A stretch of 64,000 nt of DNA from Bretschneidera sinensis (GCA_023935145.1 CM043704.1:96866873-96930872); one strand, 5' to 3'; counted from the stretch's first letter, positions 1-10,452 are shown. Translations and numbers: made by a program. Notes: generated by a model not told the origin, from the letters alone.

Positions 1-1990
1 GGGGGGCTTAGATGTGTGAAGCAAATGAAACTTGTTAAAGAGAACAGTTGGACTAAGTTCCCCGTCAAATTGGTCCCGAAGATTATCAAGGAAACCCAAC
101 CCCTTCCTATCTTACCCCTCCTATCCAAAGAAAATTTCCCAGCTATAGTAGTTGTTCTCTTCCCTTCCTATTCCATCTTTTCTCCAATCTTTTTTAACGG
201 CAGAAATAGAAATGTTCAAGACCGGAACGAAGCTCATCCCGAATATTGAAAAAAAGAGTCAGCGCGGCAAGGTCTGTCCAAATCAATGTCCTTATCAGAC
301 AATATTCCCCCACCAAATGGAACTCTGCCTTTTCCAACCAAGGAACAAGCAACAACGGTCTGCTCCTGGGGCTCGTCGACACTACATCGTCCTAGAGCTT
401 ATATGCTTGCTTCTAGCTTGGGATACCATCTTTTGACTTTGATTGGGGAAAAATTCTATACTCTTTTTTGGTACATTCGTTGGTGCTTGAGTTGAGCAAC
501 TTGCCCTCTCCTATTAACACCCCAAATTCTCCTACTTTTCCTAATGTCCCTTTTTTTTCCGCTCCTAACATCACCCACCTTGTTAGTCTTAAACTGAATT
601 ATAATAATTACATCCTTCGATGATCCCAATTTCTATCTGTTCTTTTTAGCTATGATCTTCTTGGCTATGTTGATGGCACATTCACTTGTCCCTTCCAATG
701 TTACCTCTCTAGTAATGGCACCACCACTCTTAACCTTGCTTTTCACACTTGGCTCTGTATGGATCAGTGTCTTCGCTCTTGAATTAATGCTACCCTTACC
801 TCAGACATCCTACAAGATGTCCATGATCTAAGTACCTCTTGGGATGTTTGACTCGCATTGGAACAACCATACCTTGATCAGTCCAATGCCAATGAGTTTG
901 ACATTCACCTAAAACTCCACAAACACACCAAAGATGGCAAGTCTATGGAACAATATCTTCACAACCTTAATGCCATAGCTGATGCTCTTGTTGCTATAAA
1001 TTCATCACTTTCCACTAAAGATCTCATCTCCTATGCCTTAGAAGGTCTACTTATCGAGTATGAAAGCTTTATCACTATGGTCACCAACACCAACATTACC
1101 TTACCTTTGACAATTTACGTTCCAAGTTACTCTTTCATGAACAATACCTCAAGCATTTTCGGGTCCCTTCTCAGCTTTCTGACCTTCCTATAACCCTTGC
1201 TACTACCACCACCTTTGGAGCTTCTCTTGGTCATGGTAGGGGTCGCTCAGGCTATAGAGGCTGTGGCCGCAACACTGGTCGTGGTGACTTCTCTCAGCAT
1301 GGTTCAGGTACTGATCTATCCTCTCTCTTTTCTCTTAAATTTAATCGATCTGCTGGTACTTTTTCTTACAGTAGTGACGGCTTATTTGGATCGCATCCTG
1401 AAGCCTCTTCCACACCATGTGCAATTTATCACACCACAGGTCACTTTGCCTTAAATTGTCCTCACTGGTTCAATCATGTCATTGTCACTCATCACTTACC
1501 TAAATCTTTTGCCATAATGTCACTTGGTGAGTCTAATACCACTCAATGGTACCTTGATACGGCTGCCTCAGCTCACATGACTCCTCAACCAAGTATACTT
1601 ACTAACCTTACACCTTATTTTGGAAAAACTAAAATTTTGGTTGGTAATGGACAATTGCTTGATATTAAAAATGTTGGTTTTACCTTCTTACGCACCTCCA
1701 CCAAATCTCTTTCTTTTAACAATATCTTGTATGTCCCACAATTATCTCACAACTTACTTTCTGTTAAACGTTTATGTTCTAAAAACAATTGTTCTATTAA
1801 CTTTGATTCCTCTCATATAGTTATTAAGGACAAGAGTATGGGGGAAACTCTTCTCAAGTCTTCTAGTGATGGTGATCTATACCATCCTCCTCCATATTCG
1901 GTTACTACCACCCCTCAGACACTAGTCTCTCGTCAAGTCTATGGTGATGTGTGGCATCGTAGGCTTGGTCATTTAGGTCCCTGCGTGTTA
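1..1990 (+). mobile_element. Ty1/copia derivative, copy 1 (leader, gag, protease, pre-integrase)
   Basis: This segment is the 5' half of a copia-class element. Bases 1-530 match, in inverted orientation, the ends of the copies at 3571-6168 and 26513-28943 (GGGGGGCTTAG, then GTGTGAAG). They look like an untranslated leader; no LTR or primer-binding site was recognised. Gag follows, then a protease and the gag-pre-integrase zinc-binding start. Near 1987-1991, at GTGTTAT, the sequence leaves this family and continues with reverse transcriptase of a different type. The left end is at or just outside the window edge. All reading frames carry stops, so it is not active. Confidence 0.75.
565..1516 (+). 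pseudogene. copia gag (UBN2-like) remnant
   Basis: Gag polyprotein of a copia element, which would form the particle core. The N-terminal part reads ...THLVSLKLNYNNYILR, the usual plant copia gag opening (LNxxNYxxW type), here with the W codon turned into a stop. A long helical stretch around 858-1193 ends in the SYALEGLLIEYESFITMV region. After 1193 the frame is lost; Gly/Arg-rich codons at 1197-1454 in another phase are the CCHC-proximal basic region. At least two in-frame stops and one frameshift are present. The same protein is readable on the minus strand near 5400-4620 and, more decayed, at 28170-27360. Confidence 0.7.
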
Positions 1991-3265
1991 TTGAAACTAT
2001 GGGATCGATTATCAGGAAACTTTGCCCCTGTAGCCAAGATAAACTCAATCAGAATCTTGTTATCTTTGGCTGTGAATTTCAACTGGCCCTTACAACAGTT
2101 AGATGTTAAAAATGCTTTTTTAAATGGAGATCTTCAGGAAGAGGTCTTTATGAGCCTACCACCCAGGTTTGAGGGAGAGTTAGGACCAAAAAAAGTTTGT
2201 AAACTAAAGAAGTCGTTATATGGTCTCAAACAATCCCCTAGAGCCTTGTTTGAGAGATTTGGGAAAGCTGTAAAGAGTTGTGGCTACTGTCAAAGCCAAG
2301 CTGACCATACTATGTTTTACAAACACAGTAAAGAAGGCAAAATTGCAATCTTAATTGTCTATATGGATGATATAGTCTTGACAGGTGATGACAATGAAGA
2401 ATTGGAGAGATTAAAAAAGAGATTTGCAGTTGACTTCGAGATCAAGGATTTGGATGCTTTGAAATACTTTCTTGGGATGGAGTTTGCTAGATCCAAAGAA
2501 GGTATATTTGTGAATCAACGTAAATATGTTCTCGATCTACTTGAAGAAACAGGTCTACTAGGATGTAGACCAGCCGAGACACCAATTGAACCCAACCTTA
2601 AGCTACAGCCTTCGAAAACTAAAGAAGAAGTTGTGAAGAGAAAGCAGTATCAAAGGCTTGTTGGGAGACTAATCTACTTGTCACATACACGTCCAGATAT
2701 CGCATTCGCAGTTAGTATTGTTAGCCAGTTCATGCATTCACCAGGACAATAACACTTTGATGCAGTGTATAGAATTCTCAGATACTTGAAGGGAACTCCA
2801 GGGAAAGGTTTAATGTTCAAGAACCGTGGGCATTTGCAAGTTGAAGCCTATACTGATGCAAATTGGGCTGGGAGTGCCATTGATAGACGATCAACTTCTG
2901 GCTACTACACGTTTGTTGGAGGTAACCTTGTTACTTGGCGAACTGAAAGGCAGAATGTGGTAGCAAGAAGTAGTGCAGAGGCTAAGTTTAGATTAGTTGC
3001 TAATGGGATTTGTGAAGAGTTGTGGATAAATAGACTGTTAGAAGAACTGAAGATCTCTAGCACGTTACCTATGAAGTTATACTGTGACAATAAAGCTGCT
3101 ATTTCAATAGTTCATAATCCAGTACTTCATGATAGAACAAAGCATGTGGAGGTTGACAAACATTTCATCAAGGAAAAGATCGAAAACGGTGTGATCTGCA
3201 TGCCATACATTCCTACTACTGAACAAATTGCAGACGTGTTCACAAAGGGACTTCCTATAAGATAG
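1517..3265 (+). pseudogene. chimeric copia pol: protease/pre-integrase fused to RT-RNase H of another family
   Basis: One continuous phase, broken only by a TAA at 2750-2752. The first ~155 codons hold the aspartic protease core (YLDTAASAHMT, a DTAA variant of the usual DSGA) and the gag-pre-integrase HRRLGH motif. The integrase catalytic core (DDE) is absent. From about 1990 the reading passes directly into reverse transcriptase (QLDVKNAFLNGDL, catalytic YMDD in VYMDDIVLTGDD) and then copia RNase H (TDANWAGS, RSSAEA). Just before the RT, a 1-bp loss relative to the expected G-I-D-Y-Q-E-T-F-A-P-V-A-K block puts both halves in the same phase by chance. The integrase was probably lost by recombination between two copia families. 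The protein cannot be functional. Confidence 0.8.
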
Positions 3266-3326
3266 TTCAATAAAATCATTGGCAAGCTGGCTATGGAAGA
3301 CATCTTTAAACCAGCTTGAGGGGGAG

Positions 3327-3568
3327 TGTTGAAAAGGGAAGATTCGGTCATAATATTACCGAATATTATGAGCTTTATTAGTTGTATTCTTATTTCTATA
3401 AATAGCTCTTTAGTCAACTCTGTAATTAATTAGGACAGCTAGCCATTTTAGTTAGTTTCCTTATTTTGTACTTGTATTCTCTTATATAAAGAAAATTTGT
3501 GTAAACCATTTAAAATGAATAATACAGAGAAAAATTATTCTATTTTCTGTCTTTCGTTCAAATTCACA
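3327..3568 (+). repeat. 3' LTR of copia element
   Basis: The RNase H end is followed by a polypurine tract (TTGAGGGGGAG, 3316-3326) and then TGTTGAAAAGG, the standard plant copia RNase H/PPT/LTR arrangement. The segment runs to ...TTCACA about 242 bp later. It contains a short inverted repeat (TTCGGTCATAATATTACCGAA region) and an AT-rich TATA-like stretch (CTTATATAAAG near 3480). No matching 5' LTR is in the window. The right end is uncertain by a few bases. Confidence 0.6.
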
Positions 3569-3597
3569 CCAGAATTTGCAGAACTGGTTGTTATGGC

Positions 3598-3748
3598 CTA
3601 TGTTATATGGACTCATCAATTTACCTTGTCCTACTCCGACACCCAAGATAAGTGTACGACACTTGGACACTCCAAATTACAAAAAAGTAAATTAGTTCGA
3701 CACTTGAACACGTGCCCATGTCCGACACCCATCCCTGAGTCTATGTAA
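3598..3748. mobile_element. MITE-like element inside copia copy 2
   Basis: A ~150-bp segment with imperfect terminal inverted repeats (CTATGTTATATGGACTC at left, GAGTCTATGTAAC at right) and internal tracts such as GTGCCCATGTCCGACACCC. It matches a widespread plant MITE type whose ends begin CTATGTT. The flanking integrase reads ...VENQ, MITE, then CAGTT again, consistent with a short target duplication. Related copies are at 26540-26690 and 43624-43801. Confidence 0.6.
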
Positions 3749-3759
3749 CAACTGATTTT

Positions 3760-5400
3760 CAACAAAAACTTTAAAGGTACAAAAGTGTTGAAAGACTTCA
3801 GATTTTTTGCGCATAGGAAATATCTAAGAATAACGAGAAAAATCAATCACAAAAATAATATAATAACGATAACCCAAATTTGATAAAATAGGAGATTGCC
3901 AAACATCAGAATGTATTAAAGTTAAAGGTTGAGTAGTGTTGTACTCAACAGAATGAAAAGATAAATGTTTAGAATTGCCTAACTGACACTCACAACAAAA
4001 ACAAAAATATTTAGAAGATAAACAAATATTCTTTTGAGTTTGTAAAATAGATAACACACGGGGACCTAAATGACCAAGCCTATGATGCCACACATCACCA
4101 GAGACTTGACGAGAGACTAGTGCCAGAGGAGTGGTAGTAACCGAATCTGGAGGAAGATGGTATAGATCACCAAAACTAGAAGACTTGAGAAGAGTTTCCC
4201 TCGTACTCTTGTCCTTAATAACTACATGAGAGGAATCAAAGTTAACAGAACAATTGTTATTAGAACATAAACATTTAACAGAAAGTAAGTTGTGAGATAA
4301 TTGTGGGACATACAAGACATTATTAAAAGGAAGAGGTTTAGTGGAGGTGCGTAAGAAGGTAAAACCAACATTATTAATATCAAGCAATTGTTCATTACCA
4401 ACCAAAATTTTAGTTTTTCCAAAATAAGGTGTAAGGTTAGTAAGTATACTTGGTTGAGGAGTCATGTGAGTTGAGGCAGCCATATCAAGGTACCATTGAG
4501 TGGCATTAGACTCACCAAGTGACATTGTGGCAAAAGATTTAGATAAGTCATGAGAGACAACAACATGATTGAACCGGTGAGGACAAGTTAAAGCAAAGTG
4601 ACCTGTGGTGTGACAAATTACACCCGGTGTGGAAGAGGCTCCAAGATGCGGTCCCAATAAGCCGTCGCTACTATAAGAAGAAGTATCAACAGATCAATTA
4701 AATTTAAGAGAAAAGCAAGAGGATGGATCAGTACCTGAACCATGTTGAGAGGAGTCGACACGACCAGTGTTACGGCCACGGCCTCTGCCACGACCTCTAT
4801 TGCCTGAACGACCCCTGCCACAACCAAGAAAAGCTCCAAAGGTGGTGGTGGTAGCAAGGGTTGTAGTAGGGTCAGAAAGCTGAGAAAGGACCCGAAAATA
4901 CTTGAGATGTTGTTCAAGAAAGAGCAACTTGGTATGTAAACTGTCAAAGGGTAATGCTGGTGACCATAGTGATGAAGCTTTCATACTCGATAAGTAGACC
5001 TGCTAAGGCATAGGAGATGAGGTCTTTGGTGGAAAGTGATGAATTTATAGCAACAAGAGCATCAACTATGGCTTGAAGGTCGCGAAGATACTGTTCCCTA
5101 GACTTGCCATCTTTGGTGTGTTTGTGGAGTTTCAGGCGAATGTCAAACTCATTCGCATTGGACTGATCAAGGTATCGTTGTTCCAATGCGAGCCAAACAT
5201 CTCAAGAGGTACGTAGATCATGGACGTCTTGTAGGATGTCCGAGGTAAGGGTAGCATTAATCCAAGAGCGAAGACACTGATCCGTATGGAGCCAAGTGTG
5301 AAAAGCAAGGTTAAGAGTGGTGGTGCCATTACTAGAGAGATAACATTGGGAGGGACAAGTGAATGTGCCATCAACATAGCCAAGAAGATCATAGCTAATA
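3760..5400 (-). pseudogene. copia gag-protease-integrase(N) remnant
   Basis: Minus-strand polyprotein remnant. The gag part (5400-4950) is cleaner than in copy 1 and reads from ...LLGYVDGTFTCP through the AGLLIEYESFITMVTS region. A Gly/Arg-rich basic stretch (GRGRGRN) and a nucleocapsid-like CHTTGHFALTCPH motif follow near 4600. The protease core is YLDMAASTHMT, where the catalytic Asp is kept but the next residues are DMAA. The pre-integrase HHRLGH motif, then HSDVW and the YIIFVIDFSRYS segment of the integrase core, end near 3760 where the MITE sits. Several frameshifts separate the blocks. Confidence 0.7.
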
Positions 5401-6169
5401 AGGACAGGGAGAAATTGGGATCATCGAAGGATGTAATTATTATTATTCAGTTTAAGACTAACAAGGTGGGTGACACTAGGAGCGGAAAAAAAAGGGGCAT
5501 TAGGAAAAGTAGGAGAATTTGGGGTGTTAATAGGAGAGGGCAAGTTGCTCAACTCAAGCACCAACGAATGTACCAAAAAAGAGTATAGAATTTTGCCCCA
5601 ATCAAAGTCAAAAGATGGTATCCCAAGCTAGAAGCAAGCACATAAGCTCTATGTCAATGTGGTGTAGACGAGCCCCAGGAGCAAACCGTTGTTGCTGGTT
5701 CCTTGGTTGGAAAGGGCAGAGTTCCATTTGGTGGGGGAATATTGTCTGATAAGGGCATTGATTTGGAGAGGCCTTGCCGTGCTGACTCTTTTTTTTTTTC
5801 AGTATTCGGGATGAGCTTCGTTCCGGTCTTGAACATTTCTATTTCTGCCGTCAAAGGAGATTTCTAGAAAAGATGGAATAGGAAGGGAAGAGAACATCTA
5901 CTACAGCTGGGAAAGTTTCTTTGGATAGGAGGGGTAAGAGGGGAAGGGGTTGGGTTTCCTTGATAATGTTCGTGACCAATTTGATGGGGAACTTAGTCCA
6001 GCTGTAGTATTTAACAAGTTTCATTCGCTTCACACAGCCAGGAAGGGGTTGGGTTTCCTTGATAATATTCGAGACCAATTTGATGGGGAACTTAGTCCAG
6101 CTGTACTATTTAACAAGTTTCATTCGCTTCACACAGCCACTCGAATAAATAGCTAAGCCCCCCAGTAAA

Positions 6170-6350
6170 AAAACATGCAAGCTATTGATGAGATGATTTT
6201 AAGTATGAATTTGGAATCACATCTCTTCTTTTGATTTTCTCCGACATAAACAGCAAAGTGTCCTTTGGAGACAACTGTATTTTCTGTTTACGAAAACACA
6301 CGTCGTAAAGTCTGCTTAGTGTTGACAACTCCTGGCAAACGGATACCAAT
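6170..6350 (-). pseudogene. SAUR pseudogene truncated by copia copy 2
   Basis: Minus-strand SAUR N-terminal half: (I)GIRLPGVVNTKQTLRRVFS, stop, then [17 protein letters not shown]. The start codon is ATT instead of ATG, there is an in-frame TAA before the VPKG-equivalent (VSKG), and a 2-bp loss after QKKR shifts the frame. The match fades at the ISYL..HP block exactly where the copia derivative begins (6168), so the C-terminal half is gone. Its closest relative in the window is the minus-strand SAUR at 35078-35315. A TATA-like TCTCTATATATAC lies upstream on the same strand near 6470. Confidence 0.8.
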
Positions 6351-6487
6351 GACTTGATGAATTTTATTTCTTTTAAGCGTACTGGATGGCAGAAATGTTT
6401 GTGTAAAACTTACAAAAGTAAGAAAGACTCTGACACTTGATTGTTATCCTTTGATAAGTATATATAGAGACTAGAGCATTATATAGA

Positions 6488-6509
6488 GACTAGAGCAAAT
6501 GCTCTAGTC
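6488..6509. repeat. perfect 22-bp palindrome
   Basis: GACTAGAGCA, AA, TGCTCTAGTC: 10-bp perfect arms. It follows a 28-bp local duplication of ATATAGAGACTAGAGC at 6460-6495, between the divergent SAUR pseudogene and unit A. Function unknown. Confidence 0.7.
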
Positions 6510-6965
6510 CTGTATTCTTACGGTGCCCATGGTTTTGTCTCTCAACTAATGGTATGATTTTGACAGATTGAATATTGTTATTGATTCTGGATCAATTTAT
6601 CACTGCTTACCATGCAATGAAAAACAAACAATGATGGCCCTGCTGAAATATATCATCGTTCCCAGTAGACCATTTGGATGAAGATGATCTAGTAGAGACA
6701 AACATGAAAATATAAAACAATATGTTAAAGCCTTTGATCAGCACCAAGTAGAAGACAGAAACAATCAATTTATCAGTCCATGTGACAATGTTTTCTGAAA
6801 CAAACAAGCAAGAAATTGGTGGTCATAAGAAGGCAAAGCTTCTAATCCAGATGTCTATTTCAATTATTTTTTTCGCCAGAGTTTTTCGTTGTTACATGTC
6901 TACATTTCTGTAGGACATTATGATTCCTTGATTTGGATGTTTGTTGATTAGTTAGAAAACAAGAC

Positions 6966-6972
6966 CATGTGA
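6966..6972 (+). promoter_or_regulatory. CATGTGA motif at -217 of SAUR 7183
   Basis: CATGTGA (reverse TCACATG) contains the CACATG E-box variant known as the PIF-binding E-box. The same heptamer occurs at 30249 (-237), 32692 (-219), 37611 (-228), 42672 (-246), 50323 (-247) and, on the minus strand, 35526-35532 (-217 of the SAUR at 35315). Binding is inferred from position and motif only. Confidence 0.5.
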
Positions 6973-7066
6973 TGCTCTTACAAGCTATGTCCTTAGCAGA
7001 CCCCAGAAAATGATTCTTGGCGAACTCACACCAAAAACCAGAGGATTTACCAAATAACATTTTATC

Positions 7067-7074
7067 TATATATA
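7067..7074 (+). promoter_or_regulatory. TATA box of SAUR 7183
   Basis: TATATATA in TCTATATATACCCAC, about 116 bp upstream of the ATG. The equivalent sequence is at 19908 and 30354 before the unit B and unit C genes. Confidence 0.65.
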
Positions 7075-7182
7075 CCCACATCTTTGGATCAGACAACACA
7101 AATATTCACAATCTTCAGTTACCTCTGAGATGTTATTCTTGATCCTCCTCTGAAGAAGAAATATATATATAAACAGAAAACA

Positions 7183-7485
7183 ATGGGAATTCGCTTGCTT
7201 GGTGCTATTCTCACCAAACAAATTCTTCGTAGGTCTGTTCTGCCTGCAAATAAAGCTGTTTCAACATCAGTAGATGTTCCAAAAGGCTTTATTGCAGTGT
7301 ATGTTGGGGAGATCCAGAAGAAGAGATTCATGGTTCCTGTATCATATTTGAACCAACCTTCATTCCAAGCTTTGCTAAGTAAAGCTGAAGAGGAGTTTGG
7401 TTTTGATCATCCAATGGGTGGTTTGACAATTCCCTGTAGAGAAGACACTTTCATCAATGTCACTTCTCGATTGAACAGATTGTAG
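7183..7485 (+). CDS. SAUR family auxin-responsive protein (unit A)
   Basis: Intronless 100-residue SAUR. Proteins of this family are short-lived and bind and inhibit PP2C-D phosphatases, which keeps plasma-membrane H+-ATPases active and promotes cell expansion. Features in order: MGIRL start, variable residues 6-30, DVPKG (31-35), AVYVGE (38-43), QKKRF (45-49), [11 protein letters not shown] (51-61), [18 protein letters not shown] (68-85), and [10 protein letters not shown] near the end. The family is usually 90-110 residues, so this is full length. The ATG was chosen because MGIRL is the invariant start in this subfamily and follows AAACA. A TATA box lies 116 bp upstream and a DST-like mRNA-instability sequence (TTAGATT..ATTTTGTA) follows the stop. 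It is likely expressed; which Arabidopsis SAUR it matches one-to-one cannot be said. Confidence 0.93.
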   Translation: MGIRLLGAILTKQILRRSVLPANKAVSTSVDVPKGFIAVYVGEIQKKRFMVPVSYLNQPSFQALLSKAEEEFGFDHPMGGLTIPCREDTFINVTSRLNRL

Positions 7486-7490
7486 AAGAA

Positions 7491-7527
7491 GGCACTTAGA
7501 TTACTTGGTTGATGACAATTTTGTAGA
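7491..7527 (+). promoter_or_regulatory. DST-like 3' UTR element
   Basis: GGCACTTAGATTACTTGG, then CAATTTTGTAGAT, resembles the SAUR downstream (DST) element with its ATAGATT and TTTGTA cores, which destabilises SAUR mRNAs. The match is weaker than at 25997-26019 and 33227-33249. Confidence 0.4.
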
Positions 7528-7616
7528 TATGGCAGAGATTGCCAATATAGGGTTCCAAGAGGGCAACTTTCTGTATTTGCTGAACTTGAAGAAGGCACAT
7601 TGTACTTATGGTCCCA

Positions 7617-7700
7617 TACTTGAAGCATCCTTCTTTCAAGAACTGACACGGCTGAAAAAAAATTCAGTTTTGATCATCCAATACGCAGCCTCACAATACC
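7617..7700 (+). pseudogene. degenerate SAUR tail downstream of SAUR 7183
   Basis: YLKHPSFQEL is readable first, then after a gap and phase change AEKKFSFDHPIRSLTIP, matching the SYL..HPSFQ..LL and [17 protein letters not shown] blocks of a SAUR. No start, VPKG or C-terminus remains. The same fossil follows the unit B gene (20455-20520) and the unit C gene (30861-30928), so the ancestral unit already held one live SAUR and one dying one. Confidence 0.6.
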
Positions 7701-7759
7701 ATACAGAGGAAAAGCCAAAGAATATAAGCTATAACAAAACTGACCCAAACCTATCTTTG

Positions 7760-9507
7760 TAGATCTGAATTCAAGATCTTGATGTCCACTGATTGTAATT
7801 TCTTTCTTTAATTCTCCTGTAAAAGCGTAAAGAATCAAAATCTTGCAATCAAGAGTATCTAAGAGACGATCTTTCCTTCTTCCCACTGATTTGCTTTTTT
7901 CTTCCTTGATTCCTTTATTCATCTCTTTAGTAAACTGTCCTGTTTACCCATCCTCAAAAGATGTTTTTCCCATCAATAAGAAGCAGAGGATGCCTTCGAG
8001 CTTCTGATCATTTTTTTACTTTAAAGCTTTACAATTTGGTAGACAGACCTTAGATTCAACAGTACTTCAATATCTTGGATGTGCAAGAATGATCACCTCC
8101 CTTAAATTGTTGTCTTTCTCAAATTGTTCAGTGCAAAGAATTATCCAGAAAAAAGAAACAGATTATCAAACAATCAACTGAAAGAGTACTTTTCGTATTC
8201 GGAAATTTTATTAATAACATGAACGATCGACACAACACAAAATTAACTAAGACAAATACAACTTAGATTAAACAATAACTAAAATCGTGGATGTGCAAGA
8301 ATCAGTCTTTCTTTCTTCAAACAATAATCCATAAAAAAACCACATACCATAGATCAAACAATCAACAGAGGTACTCTTCATATTCAGCAATTTGATTAAT
8401 GACATGAATGATCAACGCAACAAAAATTAACCAAGATAAACACTATTCAAAGTTAAAAAAGAAGAAGAAAAGATTAGAGAGATAAGAGAGAAACCTTGTA
8501 GGGCAGACCATGATTGGGATTAACATGAAAACCTACGGAGAATTTGGAAGAGAGAGAACATTGCAAAGAACGACCTTAAGGAAACCTTGTAGGATTCTAT
8601 CTCTTCCAAATTCTCCTAGGGTTCCATTGGAGATTAAGTAACTTGAAATTGAAAAGAACAAAAGACCCTTGAAGAATAAACTTGCAGAAAACTAAGTATA
8701 GTATATATATATAAAGAAGAGGGCTTGTTAATTAGTACTCCGATGTCCTAATCCTCCTTGGAGTCGGAGTCTGTTTCCAAGTTAAACATAGAATTAGAAG
8801 AGTTTATATTGTTTTCCATAAAGAGGGTAATCCTTCTTGAAGAAGGACTTCAATGCAATTAATTAATTCCCAAACGGGAAATTCAAATCCAGTACTTCTT
8901 AACTACCAGTAAGATCCAGAGAGTCCTAATCATTGTAATGTTTTGTGTGAATTAGGTAGGTCTCATCTCTTTGTTATTTATTTTATTTATTAATAATTTG
9001 TTTTGACTTTATTTCCTTTTCAATTATCAAGGTCACTGTTTTTTTTTTTTCACACACAATAACAAGGAAACTAAAAATAATTATTATAAATATTAATGAA
9101 GATATTAATTTCTAAGGTAGTGCTCGGTATCATTGTCAATTTTCTATTTCTTGTTTCGTATTTCGTGTTTTTTGTTTTTGTTTTATTTCTGTTTTGTTTA
9201 TGATATTTTGAAAATTAAAAATTTGTTTGGGATAAAACTAATTCCAATTTTTTAAATCTGAAAAAAAAAACATGTTTGATAGCAGGAAATTGTTTTCGAT
9301 TTTTAGTTTTTATTTTTTAAAATTATAATTATTTCAATGCATGTGTATCTCTACATAATAAAAATCATAATAATAGAATAAAATACAACTAACTGATAAG
9401 AAATTCAAAATACTACAAAAGTCCATAAATTATATGTTAATTAGCAACAATCCAAAAAAAAATCATCCAATAAAGAAAGATGTTCTAGTTCGGACAACTA
9501 TAACATT
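7760..9507. other. no gene seen; 3' part of unit A and AT-rich spacer
   Basis: No coding capacity was recognised. To about 9130 it is the downstream part of unit A, shared with unit B, and includes the inverted repeat at 8537-8616. 9131-9507 is AT-rich (GTTTTTTGTTTTTG type) and unique in the window; it may belong to the PIF/Harbinger element next to it. Confidence 0.5.
8537..8616. repeat. 17-bp perfect inverted repeat, hairpin shared with unit B
   Basis: GGAGAATTTGGAAGAGA at 8537-8553 pairs perfectly with TCTCTTCCAAATTCTCC at 8600-8616, leaving a ~46-base loop. In unit B (about 21096-21176) the arms extend to about 23 bases (..GAGGGAGAAC / GTTCTCCCTC..) with two mismatches. Unit C lacks it. 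The form would suit a small-RNA foldback or a decayed tiny MITE; neither is shown. Confidence 0.55.
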
Positions 9508-10336
9508 TTATCGCCCCTCCCACATTTGGCGAGCATTTTTATTTCTATTGCGAGCCATATAACGCAATTGACTTTGTGTTAGGCTAACTTCCAAAGATTT
9601 TTGTGATGTGCTAGTCTTTGAGTGATCTTCATCTGTCTCTATTTGCAAATCATTTATTCCAAATTCTTCAAACATGGAATCTTTCTTTCTTCTATGTGCC
9701 CAAATAAAATTAAGCACAGTACAACAAACTAAGACAATGCTACCTTACATCCTCAAATTATATGGTGGCATTAATTTGAGGATTGGGAATTGAGCTTTCG
9801 ACAGTCTAAGCATCTCTCAATGCAATTACGAAAAATTGAGTGTCCATAATTAAAAAACTCTTATGGACCATGGGGTTTTCGTATTATACCTTTATAATAT
9901 CTTAAATTATATATTTCTTCACGATATGACGACAAAAAACCCGGCATATTTGTATATCCTGAATAGACAAGGTAATATCTACCAATTACGTCGTACACGG
10001 TTGTAAGTTGGATGTTTAATTGAAATTAATTAAAAAATCTTATATGATATACAAATGCAAATATTTAAAAATTAATATAAAGTAACATTAGTATAATTTC
10101 ACATTGAGGAAGCATAGGAAACTGATTTTTAGGATTGGAAACACATTCAAGAAAAACTCTAGAATTATTAGTTGTTCCTTCCCATCCGACCATAACAAAT
10201 GTAAATTTCACGTCAAACGAACATGCGCACATAATATTTTGAGTTGGTTCGATTATATTCCCATGATAAGGTATTTGTTCATCTGTTAGGACTCATGCAT
10301 GAATATGTGTTCTATTTATGGCGCCAACACAATTCT
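9508..10336 (-). pseudogene. PIF/Harbinger-type transposase, decayed
   Basis: DDE transposase of the PIF/Harbinger (HARBI1-like) superfamily, readable from right to left: CVGAINRTHIHA, stop, EQIPYHGN..EPTQNI, CSFDVKFTFVMVGWEGTTNNSRV, then after a likely intron (~10100-10015) GRYYLVYSGYTNMPGFLSSYRE, FNYGHSIFRNCIERCLDC, FPILKLMPPYNLRM, a CCT..LNFI block and the C-terminus ending ARQMWEG. Two expected catalytic Asp positions are changed: GAID to GAIN, and DSRV to NSRV. Several stops and at least one frameshift are present. It cannot transpose and sits between SAUR units A and B. The assignment rests on ordered family motifs; no terminal inverted repeats were securely found. Confidence 0.75.
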
Positions 10337-10416
10337 ATGACACCAAAGAAAAAGAAACCCATTACTATTAACTTTACGAGAAATACCAACTTAAAATAAT
10401 TAATATATAATAATAA

Positions 10417-10420
<4 letters not shown>

Positions 10421-10452
<32 letters not shown>
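10421..10452. repeat. (TA)16 microsatellite
   Basis: Uninterrupted TA dinucleotide run, 32 bp, directly before the 31-bp duplication at 10450-10511. Confidence 0.95.

Larger units (their letters stand above)
3571..6168 (-). mobile_element. copia derivative, copy 2 (LTR-less, inverted relative to copy 1)
   Basis: Minus-strand copy of the same family as 1-1990. It runs from the leader (6168, CAGTAA junction) through gag and protease to the first part of integrase, where a small MITE interrupts it, and then stops at AGAATTTGCAGAACTGG (3571). The copy at 26513-28943 has the same two outer junctions and the same MITE position. That argues for a fixed deletion derivative that spread or was duplicated as a unit rather than independent truncations. 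No target-site duplication was found at the ends. It truncates the minus-strand SAUR at 6170-6350. Confidence 0.75.
6530..9130 (+). repeat. SAUR duplication unit A
   Basis: A segment matching unit B (10550-11036 plus 19796-21520) over the far-upstream region (TCTCAACTAATGGTATGA), the distal block around CCAGATGTCTATTTCAA, the SAUR gene, a degenerate SAUR tail and the downstream region with AACCTTGTAGGGCAGACCATGA. Unit C (30200-31610) shares the part from about 6935 onwards. The units are spaced by unrelated insertions, so this is an old tandem duplication later filled by transposons. Confidence 0.75.

Noticed and set aside
7505..7762. 85-codon open frame after SAUR 7183
   Set aside because: It is a mixture of 3' flank and a frameshifted SAUR fossil; the copies in units B and C are not open in the same way.
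10104..10289. Plus-strand open frame of 61 codons
   Set aside because: It is antisense to recognisable transposase motifs on the minus strand.
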